Shown here one piece after another: positions 44,292 to 55,528 of a stretch of DNA of 64,000 nt. A program made the position numbers and the translations under genes. Numbering within the stretch: the stretch's first letter is position 1; each line of letters begins with the position of its first letter. The DNA is from Spirogloea muscicola (taxonomy: Eukaryota; Streptophyta; Zygnematophyceae; Spirogloeales; Spirogloeaceae). Below the pieces are notes generated by a model. It was not told the origin of the DNA and ran no database searches. It saw nothing but the letters and a program-made list of their open reading frames with translations. The stretch lies in the NCBI GenBank assembly GCA_009602725.1, contig WELB01000049.1, forward strand, positions 65,255 to 129,254. Direction: 5' to 3'.

Positions 44292-47200
44292 TCAGGTGAG
44301 CGAAGGAGTAAGATCTACAATCTGGGAGTCAGATTGGGTTGCAAGTTTGTCATTGAGCTTCTTGGCGCCAGAGAGCCAGCTGGGTGGACAAAGATAAATG
44401 AAAGGTACATACGAACTAGCACTCCCTCTTACCGAACAGCCCACTGGAAGTTGAGGTTGCCATCCACAGCGTCCTGGAATACAAAAGCAGAGATGCCGAT
44501 GAAGAAGACGAACAAGGTGGCAATGAGAATCTGGAAGAGAAAGTTGGGAGTATCCTTCTGCCGAGGAATTGCCATCACTCTGCGCTGGCCACATCCGACA
44601 CCAGAGTAAGTGCAGGATGAAGCCACACATGGCCAGACTGTACAGCTGTAGTTGCACAACAGTACGATGTTGGCACCATCTTTGCAATGAGGATGCATGC
44701 TTCGCGGCAGCCAGATTCACAGCCAAGAGGGCTGGGGGCTAGCAATTGCTCTGTCCATGGATGACTCACTCGTGTACCCGACGAGCAAGTCGGCTGAAAG
44801 GAAGGCTCTGAAGGAACACCACGCCTGGCCCAGTGAGGTGCGCATAGAAGAGGCCTTCACCCTAAACGCTCGTTTACAAAAGCACCAGTGCAGCAACACT
44901 AGTGCAGAATTCAGAATTGGTATGAGTCTCCACATGCGTGTTGTCTGCCAACAGCAAACAGCCCACCACCTTGCAGCAAGCAGTGCCCCTCTTGCACAAT
45001 AGGGGAAGAGCTAACAGATGGTGGACAAAGCTGGAGCAGGGAATATGCCCAATACCCCAAAGACGGCGCGCTTGATGGATCCAACGTACTTGATGTCGAA
45101 GTCCACAGTCTTTGTCATTGCAACAACGCAGCCAGCATCTACCACCACCACCTCACCCTGTCCCAAGTTTTTCTGCACAACTGTTTGCTGCCAAGCAGTC
45201 AGGGACTGAGGATGCAGACAGAAGGCCTTGCAAAGCACACTGGAGCTTCCGTAAAGAAGTCGTGTGCTTCACGGCCTCTAAGGTGTGCATCGAGGTGTCT
45301 GCATGGGGTGCAACCATCCTGCACCTTGATGAGATCCCCATTGATATTCAAGAGGATATAGCAACTTACTTGATCCTCCAGCTGTTATGAAGGCCAAACC
45401 CCTGCCAACCAACTTTTGCATAAAGAATCCCTGCAAAGGAAAGCCATACAGTTTGAGAGGAACTTTGATGTGAGGTGGTCAAGTAGACCTACAGGGTCTT
45501 AAGAAGGGTAATGAAGGAATTTTGAGCCTCACCTCTCCGCCAAAAATGCCAACCCGCACTCTTTTTGTAACTTCCGAGGTGACCATGACTTCGTTGATGG
45601 AGCAGAGATAGGCATCCCTCTGGAAAGATAACAGCATAAAGCGCAAGGCAGCCCTTGAGTTAAAGAAAAGTGCAACACAAGAGGTGGTGAGCTCAGTCTC
45701 AAATCTTGAATGACACGACACCTGACAGCACAAACTGGCTTACGGAGGTACCTGACAGATGATCTCTCCACCATACATCTGCAGATCAAGCTGCACACAG
45801 TAATAAGATCATAGCTTCAGTATCTGGTGCTTGTGGCATCTCTTAGGTCATACTCTGTCTTGCACATTGATGACATGCTTAAGAAACCAATGGAGGCCAC
45901 CTAGTGACCTGAAACAATGTGAACATGGCAGGTAACGATGTCATACTGGAAGGATCTTAGCAAGCGTGGGAGTTGCAAATCCAATGTACCCATCCAAGGG
46001 GCCTCTGTTGACAAACCTGCAGAGGCACAACAGAGATTGAAATTTAATTGAGTCTGCAATCAATTTCATCATAAATTGCCGGGTAATAGCTGATTACGGC
46101 CAACACAGGATGTGGCAAATACAGTAGTTCCTTGCAGGCAGGATACACAGTAAAGCAAAAGGGCCTGGACCAGTGTCACATTCCTTGGCGAAGGGAGGGT
46201 TGGTGCGGCTCAGGGGATCATGGAAATATGCGACAGTACAAAGCAATACAGAAGTACAAATTGTTGTGTCTGTATCATGTTTCGACACAGGAGTGCAATA
46301 AGGCCTGACATATGGCTTCTTAAGTACAAAGGTAAACACTGTGATCCTGGGATTATCAAGCTGCGCCTGCGACGAAGACATGATAAGGGAATGGTTGCTA
46401 GAAGCTCTTGCAGGGTAGGAGGTATTCTGATCAACACAGAGGATCTCACGTGTTCGTAAAGAAGCTCTCGCCAGACACCCATCGGCGGAAGCTAGCCACA
46501 AACCCCCCTGGTCCTATAATGGTGGCCACGTTGATCGAACCGCTCATGTAGCACATAGCACCTGCAGGACCACTGGTGCATAAATTGCCGTCAAGGCATC
46601 CCAAAGTAAGCAAAACCTAATAGGACAAATACCTCAATCTAATGGACCTATATCTTCTGCAGTACTGCATTTGCAAGAACGGGAAATGATTTACATTCAT
46701 CACAAGTCTACGACGCAGTGATCCGGTGTAAGAGGTATTGAATGTATAACATGCACTCCTTGTACAAGAGGCACTCCCACAAAAATGAAATTTTCCAGTT
46801 GCATGCTACTTGGAGTTCTTTTCCAATGACAAACACAAAAGAGTAAGCTGCAATGAGCAACAGGATAGCTGCCAGAAGAGTAACTTCCGAAAAGTTAGTG
46901 CATCGGTCCGCCTGAGTTGATGCTGGATTAACAGCAGCTTCTGGAAGTACCTGGCTCGGCCTGCACTGTCTGTCCTGGCAACAGCAGGATCTGCTGGTTG
47001 CAAGTGTTGCAGTGATCAGTCCCACCCAGGCTTGACAGTGCTGGCCAAGTCTTAGTGACTGGTGAGAGCACTCTGGGACCGAACGCTGGACCAATTGAAG
47101 CTGAAGCCAAGCCGGGGGGGCGAGAGGGACAAGTACACTGCTCTTATACATATATGTAGCCATGTTAAGCAATCAGCTAGAAGAACCACGTAGATGATTC

Positions 47201-47301
47201 AGCTACAAGTCCAGGGCGCAAGCTGTACACAGCACCTGCACAATCTGAGCCTCGCCCCCCAGGATCTGGAAAGGTGTGATGACGGCTTGAGGGCTCTGCA
47301 T
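44292..47301 (-). CDS. AIM24-family protein with C-terminal membrane segment
   Basis: Eleven exons: 47236-47301, 46951-47140, 46450-46561, 45947-46004, 45752-45790, 45533-45619, 45370-45430, 45056-45180, 44770-44861, 44433-44579 and 44292-44379. All phases fit, giving about 354 residues. AIM24/DUF124 hallmarks appear in order: [145 protein letters not shown]. After the beta-barrel domain come [11 protein letters not shown] and a strong membrane segment ([20 protein letters not shown]), with a short soluble tail. In yeast the family supports mitochondrial inner-membrane organisation; plant and bacterial members are little studied. An insertion of about 40 residues with CNTC precedes the LLLPGQ block. 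The start at 47301 is the first in-frame ATG. Confidence 0.88.
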
Positions 47302-48017
47302 GCCGCAATGGCGACGCCAGCCTCCACCGGCTAGTCAGCTGCTGGGGTGGCTTGGCATGAAGGCTTGGTGCCAGGATCCGCTCGTTCTAACGTAGGGTCT
47401 AAGAAGCGCGGCAGGCTGCCAAGCGCCTCGCAACCTCAAAAGCGACCGGGGACTTGCAGTCTAGAAATAGCGTCAGAGATAGCGCTGCACCTGGTAGACA
47501 TATGGCTGGAACGGCGTGTTGATCGTCGGCGCCGCCATGGCCGCCTGGCAGGTCCGAGAACGTCACAAGCTCCCTTCTCCTCCTTGTATCGTGCTGCACT
47601 AAGGCAACGCCCTCGCTGCCGCCACCGCCGCCACCCTTACCGCTGCTTCCCTATGACTGCTGTGCATAGCAGCATAAGTAGCAGCTGCCCACCCGCCGCG
47701 ATCGCCGCCGCAGCTCACGCCAACGTCGCGCCTAGCGACGTGGTGCGCAGGGCAACCGCGTGGCTGCGCCGCATGCCAGCGAGCTCGGGCGCCGTCGCCG
47801 CTGCCGCTGCAGCCGCCGAGGCGGCGAAGGCGAGGCGGTGGCCGCCATGGAAGGGCCTCCCAGGGTCCTCAGCGCGGGACACAAGCGGCTGCCGTTTGGA
47901 GCAGACGGCTGACTTACTCACCTCCCACTATTTCAACGGTGCGTCAATGAAGGAGCAGCTACGGCCATATGGAGCGAGAGCCTCACCGCTGGCCCTCGAC
48001 CTCGCGAGAGTCAGGCC
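47302..48017. other. Divergent promoter region between AIM24-like and SET genes
   Basis: The two flanking genes start head to head, so their promoters lie here. A GC-rich plus frame (47,690-47,890; ANVAPSDVVRRATAWLRRMP) has good third-position GC and could be an exon of an unmodelled gene. No start, splice sites or homology confirm it. Confidence 0.35.
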
Positions 48018-49557
48018 ATGGCCGCCCCCGGCGGCGGCGCCGGCGGCGGCGGCTGGAGCGAGGAGGCTCTGGCTCAGGCCTGGCGTCGCGTGCTGGCGCG
48101 CCTGGGGCCCGCGGACGTTGCCCGCGCCGNACCGCCGCTGCAGCAGTCACAGCCGCGCGCTGCGCCGACGCCACGCGGGGCGCGGAGCCCTGGCCTGCGC
48201 CCTTCGTTAACGCCGTGGACGGCTGCCGCTACGCCTACTTCGAGTACCGCCGCTTCGCAGTCCGCGCGCACCCCGTTTCCTTCCACGACCCGTACGTGAC
48301 ACCCCCCCAGTCGCCCTTGCGCCACCTCCAACAGTCCAGGGCAACGATGTCACCTGCTAGCCCTGCCATCCACAGACATCTCATGCCATTCGTGTAGCAC
48401 ACGCCCCCCTGCGAAGACGTGCGAGAGAGGTGGCGCCTTGGGGGGAGCACGACCCCGCGACCGATTTTGAGGCCAGACGCTTTCCAGCCAGCGACCGAGT
48501 CTCTGGGCTGCCGCCACCGAGCCAGGACGCTTCTGCATGTGCAGACTGCACCGGCTGCCGCTGCTCAGGCGCGGCCGGAGGTGCGACCGCTCAAGACGGC
48601 ACCGACCTCGCCTGCTCCTTAGAGGAGTGCCCGTGTGGGCAAACTGTTGATGGTCATCAGGCTTACGACAAATATGGAAGGCTCCAAGTACTTGCCAGAG
48701 CTGGAACATGGACTGGCGAGGAAGAAAGCAGGCCCTGCAAAAGGCAACGGGAAGGTGGCACACATTCCCAGCAGGACGATTTTGCTCAGCCAGCAGTTTT
48801 ATCCAACAAGAGAATAGAGCCGTTGCTGGTGATGGAGTGCGGAGAGGGCTGCCCATGTGACAACCGCTGTCCCAATCGGCTTTCTCAAAGAGGCTTGGCA
48901 ACCCCAGTGACTGTAGTGCGCCACCCTTGCAAAGGCTGGGGCCTGCATGCAGCTGCCGACATACCTCAAGGAGCGTATGTGTGTGAGTACGCCGGTGAGC
49001 ACTCTGTCAGCTTTCAGTCGGACGCCTGTAATCCAAGAGGACATTGTTCCTATCTTCCCTTGCAAATGAAGCTTCTCGTGCACAGGTGCCTGATTGGCAT
49101 ACCTGCTGGCACACTCCGTGTGCCTTTCAACTACTTGGCAGGGGAGCTGCTGACAAATGTTGAAGCGCAACAGCGGTTGGAGTGTTACGATGAGGCGCAG
49201 AAAGCTAGAGGCGGCTCAGAATCCATGTACCTTCTTGTTGTGAGGGAGCATCTCCCATCTGGTCGGGCATGCCTGAGATTGAATGTAGATCCCCTGCTGG
49301 CAGGAAACATTGGCAGATTCATGAATCACTCATGTAGCGGAGGAAATATATCAGTATGCCTCACTCGGCCAGCTGGCTGCCTCGTACCCCGAGTAGGACT
49401 ATTTGCAAGCCGTCATGTGGCATGCTCTGAGGAGCTGACTTTCAGCTATGGTGTAGCCAATCCAGAGATAGCCAAGGGGGACCAAGTACCCCTGGCAATG
49501 AGATGCTACTGTGGATCAGAGAACTGCATAGGGTACCTTCCAAGAGAGCCCGTGTAG
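48018..49557 (+). CDS. SET-domain histone lysine methyltransferase (SUV39/SUVR-like)
   Basis: Exons 48018-48291, 48426-48994 and 49142-49557. The N-terminus (MAAPGGGAGG.., WRRVLARLGPADVARA) breaks frame at the single N (48130). The next frame runs AVDGCRYAYFEYRRFAVRAH up to the donor, so one base is probably wrong there. The cysteine-rich pre-SET region is CADCTGCRCSG.., CSLEECPCG.. and VMECGEGCPCDNRCPNRLSQ. The SET domain is split by an intron exactly inside CEYAGELLTN. Its catalytic blocks are GWGLHAAADIPQGAYVCEY, GRFMNHSCSGGN and EELTFSYG. The post-SET is CYCGSENCIGYLP. Pre-SET plus post-SET cysteines place it with SUV39/SUVR enzymes, which usually methylate H3K9. The exact substrate is inferred. 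It acts in the nucleus. Confidence 0.88.
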
Positions 49558-49569
49558 CTTCTTGTGCCC

Positions 49570-50230
49570 TATACACATTCTCCATTGAAGAACTGGGCTG
49601 GCCCTCTCATAGCTGATGTCCTTCTTGGAAGAGCGCTTCTCGTCTGACTGGCAGCTCTTGCCCCATTCTTTCTGGCTGCTGCGTCCGGCCACAGTCCCTT
49701 ACGGGAGCCCACTTCGTTCGCCATGATACAGGTGAGTGTAACTGACGTTGTGCGGCCCCCCACTGCAAAGAGAGGCTAGTCGAGTCGAAGCTGCTCTTAA
49801 AGGGGGGCGAGGGCAGTGAAAAGCGAGTCCACGGAGCAATGAACAAGGCCCATAAGAGGGAGAAGCAGCTCTATAAGCGCGCGCTGCATCTGCACGTCGG
49901 TCGCGCTTTGGCTGCAGCCTCTGGCTAAAGCCAGGGGACCTGCTACGCGGAGACTAGTCTCCTGACCTTCGGCTGCTCAACAGGGGTTATTGAGCACCCA
50001 GCGGCCACTTGAGTCGCTGTGTGCTTGAACGCTTCTTTCTTTAATCTTTTTACTGGGCTAGCCACTCACAGCCTTCGTCCTATGCTGGAAGAGTCTTCTT
50101 CTTCTTCTTATTAAGGGGGCGAAGGCTGTGAAGGCCAGCCCACAGGAGTCCAAGGAGGCACAAAGAAGAAGCAGCCCTTCCAAAGAGAGAAGGCGCGCGG
50201 AGCGCATGAAATGGCCTCCCTTTTTCCAGG
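49570..50230. mobile_element. LINE tail and repeat fragments
   Basis: The plus strand at 49,870-49,993 reads RALHLHVGRALAAASG, stop, and ends CSTG/LLNRGY with a stop near 49993, the same family ending as the other tails. Flanking blocks (GGGCTGGCCCTCTCATAGCT; GGGCGAAGGCTGTGAAGGCC) are diverged palindrome arms. Confidence 0.65.
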
Positions 50231-50233
50231 GAC

Positions 50234-50249
50234 TAGGGTTTAGGGTTTA
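50234..50249. repeat. Short interstitial telomere-type repeat
   Basis: TAGGGTTTAGGGTTTA, just over two units of the TTTAGGG plant/green-algal telomere repeat, directly after LINE debris and before unique sequence. Confidence 0.7.
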
Positions 50250-50815
50250 TGAGGCCAATTCAAGCCAATACATTATTCAGGCAGAAACTAGTGCAGGATA
50301 AACAAGGCTACATAAAATGGAGCCCTATGCTAAGGTGCCTAAGGTAAGAGGAAGGGCGAGGGCACGGAGGTCCATAGTGGGAAAGCGTTTACTACGCAGG
50401 AAAGCAAGAGACCGTCAAGGATGGCTGGTCAGTGACCCCAAGAAGAGAGAAAAGGTTCCCTTCCGATCGACGCTTCGGTGACCATGCTGGCCATGACCGC
50501 TACCGAAGCCACCGTTGTCGGGCGCCCGTCAATGGCGCGGCGGGGGGCGGCGTCCCACGCCGCCGCCGCCCCCGCCGCCGCCGCCGCCGCNGCCGCCGCC
50601 GCCGCCGCCGCCGCGGCGCCGTGAGCTGGTGCGACCTCTGCGGGAGCTCGACGCTGCGACGGCCGGCTAAGCTAGCGGGGCCAGCGACTCGCGCCTCCGA
50701 GCGGGAGGCCCTAGCTGCCAGGCGACTGCCCGGCCTGCCGTGGCCACCGGCGCCGGGATCGCTCACCTCGCTGGCGGCGCGCCGCCGACGCGGATGACCG
50801 GCTGACGGGCCGGGA
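50250..50815. other. Upstream region of LSM1
   Basis: Holds a (GCC)n tract with one N at 50591. A plus frame from 50,489 (MTATEATVVGRPSMARRGAA then polyalanine) reaches a GTGAGC-like donor and might be an exon of another transcript. No support beyond that. The LSM1 promoter is presumably here. Confidence 0.3.
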
Positions 50816-52408
50816 ATGTCTTGGGGGCGCACGGAGGCTCTCCCCGGCACCTCCAGCTTGGCGGACGACCTCGACAGTGAGTTCGTCTCCTGCTCCCTCA
50901 GCTCAGCTTGCAACCGCGTCAACGTCCTCTGCGGTGCTGCTGCGAGTCCTGGGGCGTGCTGCTGTGACAACATCCACGGCTCCTGCAAAGCGTCTGGCTG
51001 ACAAGCTGCTGCCACACACTGGGATGATCTGGGGTTCTGAAGTCAAGCACAAGCGCGCCCCTAACTTACTAAGCTCAGCGGTGACCACTCTCTTCTTTCA
51101 GTTCAAAAGAAGCACATGCTAGCACAAGACCGTGAGCTACGCTCATCAGGCAGGTATTTGGTGCTTAGTCTAGCACCCATGGTTGTGTGTGTAGAGAAGC
51201 TGTTGGTTGTCCTGAGGGACGGGCGGAAGCTCATCGGCGTGCTCCGCTCGTTTGACCAATTTGGTGAGTGCAAGCCGGCCTTTGACAGTTGCTAATGCTT
51301 CACCTCTTGTGCCACCTACTTTTGGGCGGGGCAAGTGAGAGTAAGGCTCCACCATCAACCTTGAGGAGTTTCTGGTTCGGACCGGAGCTCGACATCCACT
51401 TCTGGGTGTTTGAAGGACTTATTTGTTCCTGTCTTGTGCACCTCGATTTTGGGCTCACGATGATTTTGATGTCTGCTGCTGCACCGAGTCATTTAGCTCA
51501 GGATTGGATTCTTCAGTTGGTGAAGTCAAGTACTACATGTCCTCAGTTCTGATTGTTGTGCATGTATAAGTGTGATGCCAATGAAACATTGTTCCCCTTA
51601 CCATTTAAACAGCTTCAGCGAGCCTGTAAATGACAGTATCCCACAAGACCAAAGCTCGAATCTACTCCTCCAACCTCCAAATTAATCTATGATCTCTTCA
51701 CCCGTTAGGGCACGTTAAAGGGTGGCTAGCCTGGCGCTTTTTTCAAGCACGGCGGGTGTACTTTAGTTGCAGTACATCTTCCAGGGGTTTGGTGATTGAA
51801 GCCTCAGCTTGCTGCTGTGTTACAGCAAACGTTGTATTGGAAGGAGCAATCGAGAGAATCATAGTTGGTGAAATCTTTTGTGACCTGCCCCTTGGCTTGT
51901 ACGTGGTCAGGGGGGAAAATGTCGTACTCATTGGCACGCTTGTGAGTACCCCTGTAGTCGTTTCCGCACATGCATTGCGCACAACGAGCTGGGTGCTTTG
52001 GGTGCTTGCTCGGGTGCTTGCTTTCCATTGCCGTTGATACTCCCTCCTCTACGAGAGCCTTCTGGGATGCAGATGAGGGAGCAAGGTCAAGATCTTACCG
52101 TGTGAAATACACAGTCTTCTTCTTACATGTGATGATTGTGCATGCAGGATACAGGGAGGGAGGAGCTACCAGCTCACATGGTCCACGTATCACCAGCAGA
52201 TATAAGACGGGTAAACAATTGTTGTGCACATCCATTCTGGCTTTCGTGACATATGCTCGTGTTGTTGCATGCAGTCAGCTCACAACGCTCTGATGCTGGA
52301 TGGGAAGCCTCCATGACTTTACCACAGGCCCAGAAAGCCGAAAAAGAAGCTCTGGAGCTGAAGGGCACACTGCGAAAGCGGATGACGGAGTTTCTTGATA
52401 TGGACTGA
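50816..52408 (+). CDS. LSM1: LSM1, subunit of the cytoplasmic LSM1-7 ring
   Basis: Five exons, 50816-50876, 51195-51263, 51826-51941, 52148-52210 and 52328-52408. All are GT-AG and in phase, giving 129 residues, the usual LSM1 length. The LSM1-7 ring binds the 3' end of oligoadenylated mRNA and promotes decapping and 5'-3' decay. N-terminus: MSWGRTEALPGTSSLADDLD. Sm motif 1: KKLLVVLRDGRKLIGVLRSF DQFANVVLE (exons 2-3). Sm motif 2: GLYVVRGENVVLIG. The C-terminal extension special to LSM1 is present: REELPAHMVHVSPADIRRAQ and LKGTLRKRMTEFLDMD. The joined codon at the first splice (A plus AG) gives the conserved lysine before KLLV. Confidence 0.95.
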
Positions 52409-52531
52409 AAGGGCACAGCAAGTATTGATTACGATGACAAAGTAAGCTGCACCTAAGGCACAGTGGCTGGCAGCCTCATTAGGTCATGGTCACAGTGGCA
52501 GCAAGTAGGCGCTTGTCGTCGTGGCACATTT

Positions 52532-53169
52532 TTAAGCCACGTCTGACGCTGCAACTTTTTCCGCAGCTTGCGCATTCGCTGCCCGTGCAGAATGCGAGTA
52601 CTTAAGAAGCGTCTTCTCGCATGTATGCAAATAGGAGGATTGGTCTACACCAGTGCCGCTGCAGTCGTCTGCAATAATTTGGACGCCATATTCAGAAAGG
52701 TCGTGAATCACCTTGACGCTAGCAATGTCATAGTCTTCTTCTATGTGCTTGCTTGCAGATGTCAGCGACATTAAGGTAATGCTTTCAGCTCCTTTCATCA
52801 CTGATTGCTTCTGAAATTACCATGGACTGCTTGGCGGCACGTCTGCTGCTGACCAAGGTCAAGTAGTCCAAGCTCCCAGACTTCCACATTGACCAGCTGT
52901 GTTGCTGCAATTAAAGGCAAGCCCTAAGGGCGACGTCCTCATAAGGGTCTGTTGCCAACTTGTCAGTCAATGCTTGTCAGACTGGACCTGGGCTTGTATC
53001 CGCATCCGTCACAGAAGCCTTTGCAGAAGGAGAGCCCCTTTCCAAAGAGCCTTCTGACCTGAGCCCCTTGGCTGTACTCGACGACCTAGTGATGAATGAG
53101 TACATCAAGCTTGCCAGCAAAGCCAGACGTCAAAGAGCAGCAACCGCTCTTCTGTCTCTTATTAGCTGA
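52532..53169. other. Possible small gene downstream of LSM1
   Basis: A plus frame 52,975-53,169 reads GLVSASVTEAFAEGEPLSKE, then LAVLDDLVMNEYIKLASKAR and a stop, after a plausible acceptor (GTCAG) at about 52,965. It could be a terminal exon. A minus frame over 52,532-52,801 (SKHIEEDYDIASVKVIHDLS) competes for the left part. Neither is recognised. Confidence 0.3.
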
Positions 53170-55528
53170 CCGCTTGCAAATATAGGACCCTTGGACGACT
53201 GTCTTTGTTGGCAGGCACCGCGCATTCAGAAGTGGTGCCACTCCCTTTTCCACGCTCCAGCTAGATAGAAGATGAGGAATGAGCTCTCTCATTGGGCACA
53301 GACCTCACGGTGAGCGGAAGTTGATATGACAATTGGCCGGGGAATCTGTAGTACGCATGCAGAAAGCTCTTTCAGAGAGGCCATGTGAAGCTGAATGTTG
53401 ATAGCTGTGAGCGGCAGCCCAAGTAGACGGGAAACCGAATCTCCATTGCACAGGACAGTGGTTGGATATTGCTAGTAATAGTATCCTGTGCAGGGCAAGA
53501 GGATGCCAGCAGAGAAGACCAGGCACAGAACATGGAACAGCATCGACTGCTTGTACACCACAGTCTCATGTAAAGCTCCGCGCTTGTTCGTGCCTTGTTC
53601 AGCCCGGCTCACCCTCCATGCACTCCACAGGAAGCACGGCTTGCTTTGGGGGGCACTAAGCACGACGTGGTTGAGGGCTTACTTGTGAAATCTGACTGAG
53701 GCGCCACTTAGAGCAATCTATGATATGCTTGCCAGATCCATGCGTAGACTTAAGGCAAGATGGTGCAAACGTGGTGCAACCGCATATTCGAGGATTTTCA
53801 CTGCTCTGGCGCAAATGTTGACAAGGAAAGACCAGTTGATGCTTATCTGCCCTGCTTTGCTGCTGCTTTCTTGTCAGCTGAATATGGGACTAGCTGGGGA
53901 TTATACCTGCTGGGCCTAATTGTACTTGCTCATCTTCACAGGCTGGAAGAATCCAGCCTGTGAAGGTTCACTGCAGCTTTGACTAAAGCACCACTTGTCA
54001 CATGTAGCCCACATAATGCACTAGCTTTTGTAGTCAGTGGCGGTGGTTTAAGAACCTGAAGCAGCTCAATTTGCAGTATCCGCCTGGCCGCATATAGAGG
54101 CCGGACTAGCACAGGCTCCGCCTGGCCACACACAGAGCCGCACCCTTAGTGGGTGACAGCCATAGCTATGGCGCACAAGGCAGTGAGATCGCCGCAAAAA
54201 GCAGACCGATGTGCCAGGGCCTCCCATCTACAGTCAGGCTCCCACAGCCCAATAGAAAGAAGTGGCTCTCCCAAAGGTTGAGTCAGATGGTCAATCAACC
54301 CGACCCGCTGATACACCCTATTACTACATTCAACAAGGTATTTCATTGTGCATTAGCGTGCATGAAAAAGCTTTGAGTGACTAGCTACATGTGGTGATTA
54401 GTACAATGTGGATGTTGTCTCCTGGCCTGTGGTCCTCACATTACTCTATCTCATACGTAGGGGTACCTGTACCACTTCGACAACCGTGTTCACATTGACT
54501 GTCATCTTGCCAGCGTCACATTGCGGCCCTTTCAGACCTTGTACATTCCTTTGGGCTGGCCTCTCACAGCCATTGCCTTACGTTAGAAGAGCTGTTTGTT
54601 TCTTTCTTATATATTCAAGATCAACGCCCACAGGAAAGGTGGCAGCTGGAGGAGAGAGGAAAGCTGGAATTTAGACGGATGGGATGCGTGCTAGCTAAGA
54701 TGAAACAGCTGAGGTGCAACTCGGTAAATGCACAAGCAACACCCTCATCTGTCCCTTCAGGAACGCCAAGGAGTCTAAGGATGCCATCAGGAAATCTCGG
54801 GTAATCTTTGTGTTGCTGGAAGGTGGCCTGCTGGGTGCCATCTTCCCGAACTTACAGATTCGCATCTAATCTCAGCCTTCCTCTGAGCTGGCAAGCCCGT
54901 GAAGGCTGCAAGGTGGTTGCTCGGAGGGGAATGGGGACTGCTAGTTATCACCAGAACGTCAATTGGAGCTGGGTGAATGTGCAGGTAAGACGACTTGATC
55001 CTGAGCGCGTCTACACTTGTGCGGTCAATCAACATGATGAAAACCAATTTCTCTGCTTCATAAGCTAGACACATTGACAGTACAAAGTGCTTCCAGTCTC
55101 ACACGAAAGACAACCAAGACGAAGTTTGGCCATCAGATGCCACTGTGGCCCACTTCCTCATGCCCCATAGTGCTGTAGGCATGTGTCCATCCCTGCTGGC
55201 TCATGGGGGTATTATGGATACATGGACCTTGAGAGTTCACTGCTTCTGCAGTGAGTAACTGCACTGTAGCCTAGATGCTTAGCAGCTGGTGCCAGGGTCA
55301 ACTGCCTGGACAAGCTCAATGTGAGCTTGTGAAAACTGCCATTGTAATCAGGGTGTCAAGGTGGTCATACATTGTCTTAGCTGAAGTTTGTCCAATGTTC
55401 AGTACTTTTTGACCATTGTGACGGGTTATCGTAAGACCAAGTAGTGTGCCTATGGTGGACATCGAAGTATGTATCTGTCTCCTCCTCCCACCTCTGCACA
55501 TCATTCAACAGAAGTACTTCAATCAGGC
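53170..55528. other. Region without a firm gene
   Basis: No homology recognised. Small frames at 53,760-53,963 and 54,808-54,983 (ending SWVNVQ at a GTAAGA donor) are suggestive only. A fragment at 54,515-54,600 (GGCCCTTTCAGACCTTGTAC, CTTTGGGCTGGCCTCTCACA) is another LINE-associated repeat. Confidence 0.35.
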
